The position numbers and the translations under genes are program-made. The notes under the pieces were generated by a model. That model did not search any database. It was given only the letters and a program-made list of their open reading frames with translations, and was not told the origin of the DNA. Source: CAWUIO01 sp963922455 (GTDB taxonomy: Bacteria > Bacteroidota > Bacteroidia > Cytophagales > Microscillaceae). Taken from it: 24,758 nt of DNA. Shown in pieces: positions 6,872-15,608 of the stretch; within the stretch, counting starts at the first letter, position 1; each line of letters begins with the position of its first letter. Location: assembly GCA_963922455.1 (NCBI GenBank), contig CAWUIO010000097.1, positions 1 to 24,758 on the forward strand. Reading direction: 5' to 3'.

Positions 6872-8014
6872 TTAAAATCCCATGGAGCGGCCAATGATTT
6901 CGCGCATAATCTCATTGGTTCCGCCATAAATTCGTTGAACCCGGGCATCGGCATAGGCGCGGGAGATGGGATACTCAGTCATGTATCCGTACCCGCCGTG
7001 TAATTGAAGGCATTGATCCATCACTCTTCCTTGCATCTCGGTAACCCAGTATTTGGCCATGGCAGCTTTTTCGGCAGTAAGCTTCCCAGCATTTAGCTCC
7101 AAAATACATTGATCTACGAAGGTTCGGGCAATGGTAATTTCGGTTTGCATTTCGGCCAATTTAAAACGGGAATTTTGGAATTTTCCGATCGGACGCCCAA
7201 AAGCTTGTCTATCTTTACAATATTGGACTGTCCATTGTAAGGCCGCTTCAGAGGCAGCAAGCCCAGCTACGGCGATTGATAGGCGTTCCTGAGGGAGATT
7301 ATGCATAAGATAGTAGAAACCCATCCCTTCTTGGCCCAATAGATTTTCCTCTGGAATTTCGACATCCTCAAAGAACAATTCGGCGGTGTCTTGGGCTTTC
7401 ATGCCGATCTTATCCAGGTTTTCCCCTCGGTTGAATCCTTTCATCCCTTCTTCAAGCAACACTAGAGAAACTCCTTTATGGCCAGCTGAAGGATCCGTCT
7501 TGACCGCAATTATTAACAAATTACTCAAAATACCATTGGTAATAAAGGTTTTTGAGCCATTTAGTATAAAGCGGTCTCCTTTACGGATAGCGGTCGTTTT
7601 AATAGAAGCCACATCACTCCCGGTGCCGGGCTCGGTCATACCTAGGGCTGTGACTAATTCTCCTGAGGTCATTTTGGCCATAAAACGCTCGCTCTGCTCT
7701 TTATTGAAATAGGTTGTGAAATATGGAGCCATTACATCATTCTGGAGAGTAAAACCTGGCCCGGTTGCCCCTATCTCCGCTAAAGCCTCCGAGATTATGG
7801 CGTTATATCGGAAATCTTTAAAACCCAAACCGCCATATTCCTCAGGGAAGTCCATACAGAGCATCCCTTGTTGGCCTGCTTTTTCCCAAACTTCTCGGCT
7901 TACTTGCCCTTCTTTTTCCCAATCCTCATGGTAGGGTGCAACTTCTTTTTTTGCAAAAGCCAAACAGGCTTCTTCAAACAGGAGGTGTTCTTCGCTTAAA
8001 ATTTCCTTTTGCAT
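6872..8014 (-). CDS. Acyl-CoA dehydrogenase (LCAD/IVD-type), ACAD2
   Basis: A 380-aa acyl-CoA dehydrogenase, the most divergent of the four in the window. It has the flavin/substrate motifs GMTEPGTGSDVAS and LNGSKTFITNG, the helix around DRQAFGRPIGKFQ, and the C-terminal LQLHGGYGYMTEYPISRAYADARVQRIYGGTNEI. The catalytic base is read as Glu243 in PQERL, the position used by long-chain and isovaleryl-CoA dehydrogenases. The MCAD-type YEGT position is YGGT. It starts 33 bases after the acyl-CoA synthetase and ends 10 bases before the racemase-like gene. That context suggests it oxidises the (2S)-methyl or long straight-chain acyl-CoA produced by those enzymes. The exact substrate is inference. 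Confidence 0.93.
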   Translation of the reverse strand: MQKEILSEEHLLFEEACLAFAKKEVAPYHEDWEKEGQVSREVWEKAGQQGMLCMDFPEEYGGLGFKDFRYNAIISEALAEIGATGPGFTLQNDVMAPYFTTYFNKEQSERFMAKMTSGELVTALGMTEPGTGSDVASIKTTAIRKGDRFILNGSKTFITNGILSNLLIIAVKTDPSAGHKGVSLVLLEEGMKGFNRGENLDKIGMKAQDTAELFFEDVEIPEENLLGQEGMGFYYLMHNLPQERLSIAVAGLAASEAALQWTVQYCKDRQAFGRPIGKFQNSRFKLAEMQTEITIARTFVDQCILELNAGKLTAEKAAMAKYWVTEMQGRVMDQCLQLHGGYGYMTEYPISRAYADARVQRIYGGTNEIMREIIGRSMGF

Positions 8015-8047
8015 CTATATTATTATTTCAAAACCCATGAATTAGGC

Positions 8048-9772
8048 CTATTCCATTTCCCACACAATTGTCTCTTTCTTTTGGTACCACTCTGGATATT
8101 TTTCATGATACCGGTCATCCATTTTACCCCGGCGAACTTTTAAGGTTGGGGTAATCAATTCGTTCTCGATAGTCCAAGGGCTTAGGATAACGACTTTGGA
8201 GAGTTTTGTGTAGTTATTAAGGTCCTTGTTGACCATGGCTAAACATGCTTCTAAAGAGCTTTCTACTTCCTCTTTACTTTTAGTAGCTCCAATTTCCGAA
8301 AGATTAACCAAGGCCATGGGCTGGGGTGCGGTAAGGCCGGCGACACAGACTTGTTCTACGAGTTCATTATCACTGATAATTTCCTCCAAGGGGTTGGGCA
8401 CTATAAATTTACCCTTGGCGGTTTTGAAAGCGTCTTTGACCCGACCGGTGACGTAAAGAAAACCACGCTCATCAATGCGGCCCCGGTCGCCGGTTCGGTA
8501 CCAGCCATCGCTACTAAGTACCTCAGATGTTTTTTGAGGATCTTTGTAATAGCCTTGGAAGTGGAAATCGGTTTTTACCATTATTTCGCCCGTTTCTGGG
8601 TCGATTTTAGCCTCTACACCAGGGATGGTTTTTCCAACAGACTCGAGAGGCGTATGGGGATCATTGCCAAAAAACACCCCTCCCAGTACTTCAGTACATC
8701 CGTAACCTTCCCATAAGTTGATTCCTAGGTCTTTGTACCACTTTTTGAGGTGAGCCGGAGCAATGGCTGCTCCGGTAAGTGTAATATCTGCTTTAGAAAG
8801 CCCAAGAGCTTTTCTTACTTTTCGCTTTATGTAATTAGAGAGGAAAGGGATCTTTAAAAAGAGATTTAATTTCTTTTGTGAAATTGTATTGAGTACGCCT
8901 AAATGAAACTTGGACCATATTCTAGGCACTCCAATGAATAATCCAGGCTCCGCTGACCGTAAATTATGAGCAAAGGTATCGAGGGATTCGGCAAATGAAA
9001 TAGTGCCACCATTGTACATGGCACTTACTCCACAGCCCATAGCTTCCGCAATATGATTGAGCGGTAGATATGAGAAATAAGTTTGGCCTGGCTTGGCAAT
9101 CTGATATTCGGCAAGTCCCTCAAAACTTACCAAATATTGGGTAGGGCTCCGATACACAAATACGGCTCCCTTGGGTGTACCCGTAGTCCCAGAAGTAAAG
9201 ATAATTCTCCAGGTTTCGTCCATAGAAGGGATGTAGGTATCGGGCATAGGATCGTGTTTTTCAATCAAATCGTCCCATGACTCCCCTTCCTCTACTCGGG
9301 CATTGCCCTCATAATGGGGAAACCGAATGACCTTCATTTCTGGAGAAAGTGTTTGGGCTTTATCACCCCAAGTATCCAATTTACCCAGGAAAATGCCCTT
9401 AACATCCCCTTGTTCTAAAACCGAAGCCATCGCTTCTTTGGGTAAACTATAGTACAAGGGCACTGAAACAAAACCGCCCATCTGGATGGCCAAATCGGCT
9501 AGCATCCAATGGTAACAGTTTTTGGACAAAATGGATATGTGATCGCCTTTTTGCAAACCCATGGCTCGCATAGCGCTCACCATACGACGGGCTATTTGGC
9601 CGGTTTCCCGATAACTTATTTCTTTCCATTCCGATTCGTAAGGTTGGCGGAGATATACGTGCTCGGGTTTTTCTTGTTCCCAGTAATAAAACCACTCAAG
9701 AACCGAACTTTCTATACTGGGTGGTGAAAAAACGGGGGCTTGGGCTATTTTTGAAGTTTGGGTTTCGCTCAT
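8048..9772 (-). CDS. Long-chain acyl-CoA synthetase (AMP-forming)
   Basis: A 574-aa member of the ANL superfamily. It activates a fatty or other long carboxylic acid with ATP through an acyl-adenylate to the CoA thioester, feeding the cluster. The P-loop motif IFTSGTTGTPKGAVF spans about 191-205. The adenine-binding EGYGCTE and the hinge-region GWYRTGDRGRIDERGFLYVTGR are present. The C-terminal catalytic Lys is in ITPTLKVRRGK (about Lys545), the motif form typical of long-chain rather than acetate-type enzymes. It is preceded at 52 bases by the carboxylase alpha subunit and followed at 33 bases by ACAD2. Its substrate may be a methyl-branched acid, given the racemase. Confidence 0.93.
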   Translation of the reverse strand: MSETQTSKIAQAPVFSPPSIESSVLEWFYYWEQEKPEHVYLRQPYESEWKEISYRETGQIARRMVSAMRAMGLQKGDHISILSKNCYHWMLADLAIQMGGFVSVPLYYSLPKEAMASVLEQGDVKGIFLGKLDTWGDKAQTLSPEMKVIRFPHYEGNARVEEGESWDDLIEKHDPMPDTYIPSMDETWRIIFTSGTTGTPKGAVFVYRSPTQYLVSFEGLAEYQIAKPGQTYFSYLPLNHIAEAMGCGVSAMYNGGTISFAESLDTFAHNLRSAEPGLFIGVPRIWSKFHLGVLNTISQKKLNLFLKIPFLSNYIKRKVRKALGLSKADITLTGAAIAPAHLKKWYKDLGINLWEGYGCTEVLGGVFFGNDPHTPLESVGKTIPGVEAKIDPETGEIMVKTDFHFQGYYKDPQKTSEVLSSDGWYRTGDRGRIDERGFLYVTGRVKDAFKTAKGKFIVPNPLEEIISDNELVEQVCVAGLTAPQPMALVNLSEIGATKSKEEVESSLEACLAMVNKDLNNYTKLSKVVILSPWTIENELITPTLKVRRGKMDDRYHEKYPEWYQKKETIVWEME

Positions 9773-9824
9773 CTTAGTATTCTTATTTTTTTCCCTAATA
9801 TACTTATTCTAATAATAAACAGAC

Positions 9825-11810
9825 CTATTCTTGGATTTTCAGGAGTAAATAACCAGCCTCTACGTTCTGGCCAGCTTGGACATATATTTCTTCAATATGC
9901 CCGTCCATATCGGCTTCTACCGTATTTTCCATCTTCATGGAAGAAATAATGAGTAAAGGAGTGCCCGTTTTTACCGCATCCCCTGGGCTGACCAGAACCT
10001 GAAGAATTTGGGAAGGCATGGGAGCTTCTAGACTTCCTTTGGGTTTTTCAACCATTTTTCGGGGGAAGCGTTCTTTTTCTGTGATGTGTAAATTTCCGGT
10101 TTCGGCACTATGCACATAATAAAGAAGGTCTTGGGCAAATACAGTAAAGCTTTGCTGTTGACCCTCCCAAAGAAAACTTACTTCTGAGTCGGCAACATCT
10201 CTGAGAACAACTTCATAGTTTTTATCTTCCCAAGTAAAAGTAAAGGCTTGGGTGCCGTGACTGGTATACCGCAGGGTAAAGGTATCTGTACCGAGTACAT
10301 AGCTAAGTTCGTGTTGGGGTTGCTTATTATTGGTCCAGGCATTGGGTAGACTCTTAAGTAATTTTCTTTGATCTTGCCTGGCCTGCCAATTCATTAAGGT
10401 GATTGCCACACAAGCTCGGAAGGCTTGTACCGGAGAGGGTTTAAACATCCAACTTTCGGGAGGTTTTCGCTCCAAAAAGCGGGTGTCGTATTGGCCTTGA
10501 TTGATTTCGGGTATGATTAGTAAGTCTCGTAGAAAGTCTTGATTGTGGGTAAGGCCCAAACATTTTAGGTTGGATAGTACATAGTGCATTTTGCGATGAG
10601 CGCTTGTACGATTTTCATCCCAAACGATTAGTTTGGCAATCATAGGGTCATAATAGATACTCACTTCGGAGCCGCTTTGAACGGAAGTCTCTAGCCGAAA
10701 GCCGGGAATTTCGGGTGCTTTCCAAAAATGGATGGTTCCGGTGGCGGGCCGGTAATCTGCGGCGGCATCTTCAGCATATAAGCGCAGCTCTAAGGCATAG
10801 CCCCTACTATCAATTGCATCTTGTTGGAGCGCTAACTTCCTACCTTCGGCTACCTCGATTTGTAGCTGCACTAAGTCTAAGCCGGTAATTTCTTCAGTAA
10901 CTGGATGCTCTACTTGGAGTCGGGTATTTACCTCGAGAAAGTAAAACTCCCGGGTGTTGTCATCAAAAATAAACTCTACGGTACCGGCATTGTCGTACTG
11001 GAGGGCCCGGGCGGCTTTGAGAGCAGCTTCGCCCATGGCCTGGCGGAGGGTATCGTCTAGAACCGGTGAGGGGCTTTCTTCTAATACTTTTTGATAACGA
11101 CGCTGGATACTACATTCCCGCTCTAAGAGATGAAAGGCTTGTCCATGCTGGTCGCCTAGGATTTGAAACTCGATATGCCGGCCCCGCTCTATGTATTTTT
11201 CGAGTAACATACGGGGGTCGCCAAAAGCCGATTGGGCTTCACGACGGGCGGCTTCCCATTGGGTTTCCAGGGAAGCAGGGTCATGCACAATTCGCATACC
11301 TTTGCCTCCTCCCCCAGCCGTTGCTTTTAGGAGAACGGGATAGCCAATACGCTCCGCTTCCCGGGTGAGGGTTTCTAAACTGGCATCTTCTCCCGAATAC
11401 CCAGGAATAACGGGTACGTCTACCGAGTCCATCAGGGCTTTGGCTTCAGCTTTGGAGCCCATAGCCTCGATGGCTTCAGGTCTGGGACCGATAAAAATAA
11501 TACCCGCTTCGGCACAAGCTCGGGCAAAACCTGCATTTTCGGATAGAAAACCATACCCAGGATGGATGGCATCTACCCGGGCTTGTTGGGCAAGCTCGAT
11601 GATCCTAGCTTGGTTTAGATAAGATTCGGAAGGGGCACTCGCTCCTAAATATAAGGCCGTATCGGCTTCTCCCACGAAAGGGGCATCTCGGTCGGCATCG
11701 GAGAAAACCGCTACGGTGGAAATGCCCATGTTTTGGCAGGTACGAATAACTCTTGAAACAATTTCCCCTCGGTTGGCAATCAGAATACTCCGGATCATTT
11801 GTGTGGCCAT
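9825..11810 (-). CDS. Biotin-dependent acyl-CoA carboxylase alpha subunit (3-methylcrotonyl-CoA carboxylase-like)
   Basis: A 661-aa protein that combines biotin carboxylase with a biotin carboxyl carrier domain. The N-terminal SILIANRGEIVSRVIRT, HPGYGFLSEN, the ATP-grasp loop KATAGGGGKGMR, and EVNTRLQVEHPVTEE define biotin carboxylase (about 5-450). The C-terminal carrier has SSMKMEN with the biotinylated Lys626, preceded by EAPMPSQI. The middle region fits the BT domain of methylcrotonyl-type enzymes. No carboxyltransferase beta subunit is encoded in the window, so substrate assignment (methylcrotonyl, geranyl, propionyl or acetyl) is open. The ACADs and thiolase favour leucine or branched isoprenoid acid breakdown. 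The ATG at 11810 is used; ATG four codons later is an alternative. It is the first gene of the minus-strand cluster. Confidence 0.9.
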   Translation of the reverse strand: MATQMIRSILIANRGEIVSRVIRTCQNMGISTVAVFSDADRDAPFVGEADTALYLGASAPSESYLNQARIIELAQQARVDAIHPGYGFLSENAGFARACAEAGIIFIGPRPEAIEAMGSKAEAKALMDSVDVPVIPGYSGEDASLETLTREAERIGYPVLLKATAGGGGKGMRIVHDPASLETQWEAARREAQSAFGDPRMLLEKYIERGRHIEFQILGDQHGQAFHLLERECSIQRRYQKVLEESPSPVLDDTLRQAMGEAALKAARALQYDNAGTVEFIFDDNTREFYFLEVNTRLQVEHPVTEEITGLDLVQLQIEVAEGRKLALQQDAIDSRGYALELRLYAEDAAADYRPATGTIHFWKAPEIPGFRLETSVQSGSEVSIYYDPMIAKLIVWDENRTSAHRKMHYVLSNLKCLGLTHNQDFLRDLLIIPEINQGQYDTRFLERKPPESWMFKPSPVQAFRACVAITLMNWQARQDQRKLLKSLPNAWTNNKQPQHELSYVLGTDTFTLRYTSHGTQAFTFTWEDKNYEVVLRDVADSEVSFLWEGQQQSFTVFAQDLLYYVHSAETGNLHITEKERFPRKMVEKPKGSLEAPMPSQILQVLVSPGDAVKTGTPLLIISSMKMENTVEADMDGHIEEIYVQAGQNVEAGYLLLKIQE

Positions 11811-12144
11811 AAACCCTATTTATCAATTTATTTAATAAATCCTAGATCTAATAAAAGACCTACATAGAAAGTAAAATTTGACATTAGTAAAATTATAAAT
11901 TAGATTTAGGAAGTAGCTTACCAAATGACGATTAGAGTTGACCAAAAAAATTTTACAAACTCCAAGAGGCCGTTTTTGGTTAAGATTATAGGTTTTCTTT
12001 GGCTGAGGGATAGAGCGGCCTGTTTGAGCTCGCTGCTGGTTTGCGCGAGGGCCAGCGAGTAGCGAAAGCCCGACCCCGGCCAGCCTCTATTTTCCATAAA
12101 AAACCGAATGTACATAGCCGGGGGCAGCCCCAAACCTATCAATT
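11811..12144. other. 334-bp divergent intergenic region with repeat A2
   Basis: This region separates the start of the carboxylase operon from the AraC-type gene and must hold both promoters. The half next to the carboxylase is AT-rich; the half next to AraC is GC-rich and contains repeat A2. TTGACA at 11878-11883 with TAGATT 17 bases on resembles a housekeeping promoter, but Bacteroidota promoters usually follow a different consensus, so I do not call it. No gene is visible. Confidence 0.5.
12001..12072 (+). repeat. Interspersed repeat A, copy 2
   Basis: The only plus-strand copy of repeat A in this window. Its first 31 bases (GGCTGAGGGATAGAGCGGCC then TGTTTGAGCTC) and last 20 (CCAGCGAGTAGCGAAAGCCC) match the other copies. 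The centre differs but can fold: CTCGCTG pairs with CAGCGAG over 7 bp. It lies 73 bases upstream of the AraC-family start codon, so it would be in the leader or next to the promoter of that gene. Confidence 0.85.
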
Positions 12145-13044
12145 ATGCTGGATAAACTGGTTCCTTATGCTTACCCATCGTATACCAACCCCTACTCGTT
12201 TCAAGAGCGTACCGCTCCCCTGATGTGCCGTCGGGAAAAACTATGGAACGGGGAGGAAGCTATTTTGGCCCATCAATGGGGGGAGGGCAATATCCAGTCG
12301 TTCATAAAGGAAGGCATGCATTTTTATCGCTTGAAGTGGAAATTTCGCCAGCCCACGCAATGTATTATGCTGGGCGAAAAAGAAGACAAGGAGTATATCG
12401 ATCTTTGTATGACTAAATCGTGGCGCTCCCACTCTATTTTGTTGGCTAAGCGGAATCAACAACAGCTGAATAGCACCCAAGGAGATCTTTTGCAGATTTT
12501 TATTAAAAAGAAAGTGATAGGCTTGGACCCGGACACGCTCCGGAAAAAGTTGCGGATTGTGCCGGCAAATTCCAAAATATTGCAACCGCTTCGGGAGATC
12601 TTGAGGATTCATCCTAGTGGGAAGAGGGAAGCGATTAAGTTGGAAAGTAAGTTTTTGGAGTTTACCTACGAATATCTAGAGTTCTTACAGACTCCCTTGG
12701 AAGATGCGCCTACGTTTCTGACAGATTACCGCATCCGTCAAATCAAAGAGGTTCATCAGTACTTGGAGCAGCATTACCTGGAAGGGCCCGAATTGAAAAA
12801 CTTGGCAAAGAAAGCCGGTATCAATAAGGACCACCTCAACTTGGGCTTTCAAACGCTTTTTCAGAGTACGGTGCGGCAGTTTATTATCCAAAAGCGCTTG
12901 GAAAAAGCACGGCAACTGCTATTTAACACGGATTTGCCATTAAAAGATATTGCTTCTCAGGTAGGTTATGCAAATTACGGGCATTTCACCCGGCTCTATC
13001 AAAAACAATTTGGCCTGCCCCCTGGCCAAGAAAGTAGAGATTAA
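12145..13044 (+). CDS. AraC-family transcriptional regulator
   Basis: A 299-aa regulator. The C-terminal part (about 198-292) is the double helix-turn-helix AraC DNA-binding domain, with ELKNLAKKAGINKDHLNLGFQTLF for the first helix pair and LPLKDIASQVGYANYGHFTRLYQKQFGLPP, the family's conserved end motif, for the second. The N-terminal 190 residues match no domain I recognise and would hold the sensing function. It diverges from the carboxylase-led lipid operon across 334 bases, so control of that operon is a reasonable inference. The start ATG at 12145 is the first in frame. Confidence 0.9.
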   Translation: MLDKLVPYAYPSYTNPYSFQERTAPLMCRREKLWNGEEAILAHQWGEGNIQSFIKEGMHFYRLKWKFRQPTQCIMLGEKEDKEYIDLCMTKSWRSHSILLAKRNQQQLNSTQGDLLQIFIKKKVIGLDPDTLRKKLRIVPANSKILQPLREILRIHPSGKREAIKLESKFLEFTYEYLEFLQTPLEDAPTFLTDYRIRQIKEVHQYLEQHYLEGPELKNLAKKAGINKDHLNLGFQTLFQSTVRQFIIQKRLEKARQLLFNTDLPLKDIASQVGYANYGHFTRLYQKQFGLPPGQESRD

Positions 13045-13420
13045 GCCCCCCATTTTACACGCATTTCTTAACAGCCTGCCTTTAATTTGTAATAGAGGCA
13101 GATTGGCATAATTGCTTGAGTGCTGCTTTTTGGTAAAAGCTAAAATAATTAGTAAAATTTTTGCATTTTATTGCAAACAAAAAACGGGATTGTATAGTTA
13201 AATAAACTGTTATGCTTACCAGATTATCAAAAATTCTTAATTTTACTTGTTATATTTAGGTACAATTGAGAAATTTAATAGGGCTTTACGTTGACCCTCT
13301 CGGCTAGATCACCTATTAGATGATTTCTATTCTTAATTCAAACTTACAAAAACCCATAAATTTAGTACTTATTCCCGTGAGGGGTAAGCTCTGTGTTGTA
13401 TACACTAATCAATCAAATCA
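13045..13420. other. 376-bp intergenic leader upstream of SulP gene
   Basis: An AT-rich stretch between the AraC gene and the SulP transporter; both are on the plus strand. I see no ORF or repeat A/B copy. Short inverted pieces are present but none looks like a firm terminator or riboswitch. It presumably contains the promoter of the transporter gene. Confidence 0.5.
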
Positions 13421-14989
13421 ATGAATAACTCCTTTTCAAACTATGCCAAGTCGGCAAAATATGATCTTCCAGCCAGTATTGTTGTTTTCTTGGTGGCCCT
13501 TCCACTTTGTTTAGGGATTGCCCTTGCCTCGGAGGTGGATCTTTTCGCCGGGCTTATTTCCGGAATTGTTGGAGGAATCGTGGTTGGTTTTTTTAGTAAA
13601 TCTAATCTTAGTGTGAGTGGCCCGGCCGCAGGCTTAGTTGCCATTGTATTGAGCTCGGTATCTGATTTAGGCGGATATGAGGCCTTTTTGACGGCCCTGG
13701 TATTGGCGGGGGTGATCCAAATAGTGTTAGGGATCATCAAGGCCGGTATTATTGGTTTGTATTTTCCTTCCTCGGTCATTAAGGGAATGTTGGCGGCCAT
13801 TGGTTTAATTTTGATCTTGAAGCAAATCCCGCACTTGGTGGGTTTTGACCAGGATGCCTTTGGGGAAATGGAATTTTTCCAAGCCGATGGGTATAATACC
13901 CTGACGGAGATACTGAATGCTTTTCAACACGTTTATTTAGGAAGTTTGATCGTGGGGCTTATTTCTTTAGGGCTGCTCATCCTCTGGATGGCCCCCTTGG
14001 TTGGAAAAAATGTGGTATTGAAGGCAATCCCAGCTGGGGTTTTGGTGGTTGTGATGGGGGTTGTGGTCAATCAACTCTTTGCCATTTTTTCTCCCGAATT
14101 GGCCATTGGGCCTTCTCACTTGGTGCAAATCCCGGTGATCACCAGTTTTGAGTCTTTCCAAACGATTTTCAAAACTCCCGATTTTTCTGCCCTGAGCAAC
14201 TACAATACCTACGTAACTGCGGTTACGCTTGCCCTAATAGCTAGCCTGGAAACCTTATTAAGTGTGGAAGCGGTAGACAAACTGGACCCTCATAAAGGCC
14301 GTACTCCTAAAAATGAAGAATTGAAGGCCCAAGGGATTGGTAACTTGATCTGTGGTTTGATCGGGGGATTGCCCATTACGGCGGTTATTGTACGAAGCTC
14401 GGCCAATGTGGATGCCGGGGCTAAAACCAAGGCTTCGGCCATTCTGCACGGGATCTTCTTAACAGTGGCCGTCCTTTTATTTCCCCAGGTGATGAATATG
14501 ATTCCTTATGCATCCCTGGCGGCAGTTTTAATTGTAGTGGGGTATAAATTGAACAAGCCGAGTCTCTATAAAACCATGTTCCACTTGGGTTGGGACCGCT
14601 TCATCCCCTTTATTGTGACGGTATTGGCTATCTTGTTTACCAATCTCTTGGTGGGTATCTTGATTGGCCTCGGGGTGGGTGTTTTTTATCTCCTACGGGC
14701 CAATCACCGGGTGGCCTTTGATTATACCCAAGACCAACACGAGGAGCACGGGCACCAGGTTATCGAGATCACCTTGAGTGAGCACGTTTCTTTCTTGAAC
14801 AAAGCGAGCTTGCAAGTGCGTTTGGATGAGCTTCCTGAGGGCAGTGAAGTGATCATAGACGGAACGCTTTGTAAAGATATCGACTACGATGCCCTGGAAT
14901 TGATCCATAACTTCCGGGATTCGGCCCATGAAAATAATATTACCTTTATTTTCAAGAATGTGCCCGAGCTAAAACAGGTAATGGCTTAA
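13421..14989 (+). CDS. SulP family inorganic anion transporter (SLC26-like)
   Basis: A 522-aa inner-membrane transporter of the SulP/SLC26 family. The N-terminal part (about 15-430) is hydrophobic with the expected multiple spans, opening with DLPASIVVFLVALPLCLGIALASEV and including SKSNLSVSGPAAGL and the ETLLSVEAVDKLDPHKGRTPKNEELKAQGIGN signature. The C-terminal STAS domain (about 435-522) contains LNKASLQVRLDELPEGSEVIIDGT. Substrates of the family include sulfate and bicarbonate. Carbonic anhydrase, often linked to bicarbonate-type members in this phylum, is neither fused nor adjacent here. A terminator follows 23 bases after the stop, so it is probably a single-gene unit. Confidence 0.92.
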   Translation: MNNSFSNYAKSAKYDLPASIVVFLVALPLCLGIALASEVDLFAGLISGIVGGIVVGFFSKSNLSVSGPAAGLVAIVLSSVSDLGGYEAFLTALVLAGVIQIVLGIIKAGIIGLYFPSSVIKGMLAAIGLILILKQIPHLVGFDQDAFGEMEFFQADGYNTLTEILNAFQHVYLGSLIVGLISLGLLILWMAPLVGKNVVLKAIPAGVLVVVMGVVVNQLFAIFSPELAIGPSHLVQIPVITSFESFQTIFKTPDFSALSNYNTYVTAVTLALIASLETLLSVEAVDKLDPHKGRTPKNEELKAQGIGNLICGLIGGLPITAVIVRSSANVDAGAKTKASAILHGIFLTVAVLLFPQVMNMIPYASLAAVLIVVGYKLNKPSLYKTMFHLGWDRFIPFIVTVLAILFTNLLVGILIGLGVGVFYLLRANHRVAFDYTQDQHEEHGHQVIEITLSEHVSFLNKASLQVRLDELPEGSEVIIDGTLCKDIDYDALELIHNFRDSAHENNITFIFKNVPELKQVMA

Positions 14990-15012
14990 TTTGAGGAATA
15001 TAGTTTTGATAG

Positions 15013-15039
15013 AAAGCCGGGGAAATCCTCGGCTTTTTT
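15013..15039 (+). terminator. Rho-independent terminator after SulP gene
   Basis: Stem AAAGCCGGGG (15013-15022) pairs with CCTCGGCTTT (15027-15036) over 10 bp with one G-T wobble and loop AAAT. A run of six T ends at 15039. It lies 23 bases after the SulP stop codon. Confidence 0.88.
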
Positions 15040-15167
15040 CATGCTTGTTATGATTTATTTTCTTGCCCTATGGATGTGGGTTTTGGGTGAGTATGTACAC
15101 CGGAAAAGATTGCCCGTCTTCGCAAACCTGAGGCTTTTTACCTTAATGCAATGACATTAGGGGCGGC

Positions 15168-15224
15168 CCCTTTTGGCCCCAGTACGACTGGAGTAAAATG
15201 AAATACCTTAGTGGGCCAAAAGGG
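15168..15224. repeat. 12-bp inverted repeat beside repeat A3
   Basis: CCCTTTTGGCCC (15168-15179) and GGGCCAAAAGGG (15213-15224) are perfect inverted repeats around 33 bases, which contain a smaller CCAGT/ACTGG hairpin. The right arm directly abuts the 3' end of repeat A3, so the extended structure belongs to that copy's flank. Confidence 0.75.
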
Positions 15225-15225
15225 T

Positions 15226-15298
15226 CGGGCTTTCGCTACTCGCTGCCTTTCCCCGCCGGGCCTCCACGAGCTCAAACAGGCCGCTCTATCCCTCCGCC
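15226..15298 (-). repeat. Interspersed repeat A, copy 3
   Basis: On the minus strand it starts GGCGGAGGGATAGAGCGGCC and continues TGTTTGAGCTCG, then a centre with GCC...GGC, and ends GCAGCGAGTAGCGAAAGCCC. Only one base of the opening block differs from copies 1 and 2. The centre (GGAGGCCCGGCGGGGAAAGG) is close to that of copy 1. It faces repeat B2 head-to-head. Confidence 0.85.
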
Positions 15299-15444
15299 GG
15301 GTGACAAGAGCGAGCCAAGTTGCGAGCATAGAGCTTCCTTGGGAATTCATGAAAAAAGTAGGAAGGCAAAGGGATGCGCTAGAATTGAAAAGGCAATATT
15401 CCCGGCTTTAAAATCTCTAGGCCCTGCCCTCTATTCTCCTCGTT

Positions 15445-15590
15445 TCTTTAGCTTAGGGATGGCCACCCGGTAGGGCGGAGACCGCCGCTGGTTTGCGGGG
15501 GGGGCGGCTCCGGCTTGCTGGCCAGCCCGACCCGCGCGGCAACTTAGCTTTGACCAGGGTACTTTATCTTAACGCGCGGGGAAGCTCCAT
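15445..15590 (+). repeat. Interspersed GC-rich repeat B, copy 2
   Basis: It contains TTTAGCTTAGGGAT, GGAGACCGCCGCTGGTTTGC, GGCGGCTCCGG, then GACCCGCGCGGCAACTTAG and the closing AACGCGCGGGGAAGCTCCA. These blocks align in order with copy 1 at 1735-1870. The pair CCCGCG / CGCGGG can form a closing stem. It lies downstream of the metallo-beta-lactamase gene, reading toward it. Confidence 0.75.
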
Positions 15591-15608
15591 AAAGCTAGGC
15601 TCTTTCGT

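Larger units (their letters stand above)
15040..15608. other. 570-bp non-coding region with repeats A3 and B2
   Basis: No credible gene lies between the SulP terminator and the metallo-beta-lactamase stop codon. It holds a 12-bp inverted repeat (15168-15179 / 15213-15224), repeat A3 on the minus strand and repeat B2 on the plus strand, placed head-to-head with about 150 bases between them. ORFs here fall within the repeats and show no family features. Confidence 0.65.

Noticed and set aside
11878..11906. TTGACA-17-TAGATT as a promoter of the AraC gene
   Set aside because: Resembles an E. coli-type promoter, but the Bacteroidota consensus differs and AT-rich DNA gives such matches by chance.
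15198..15473. Plus-strand ORF across repeats A3 and B2
   Set aside because: Composition is that of GC-rich repeat; no known motif, and no leader typical of the real genes here.
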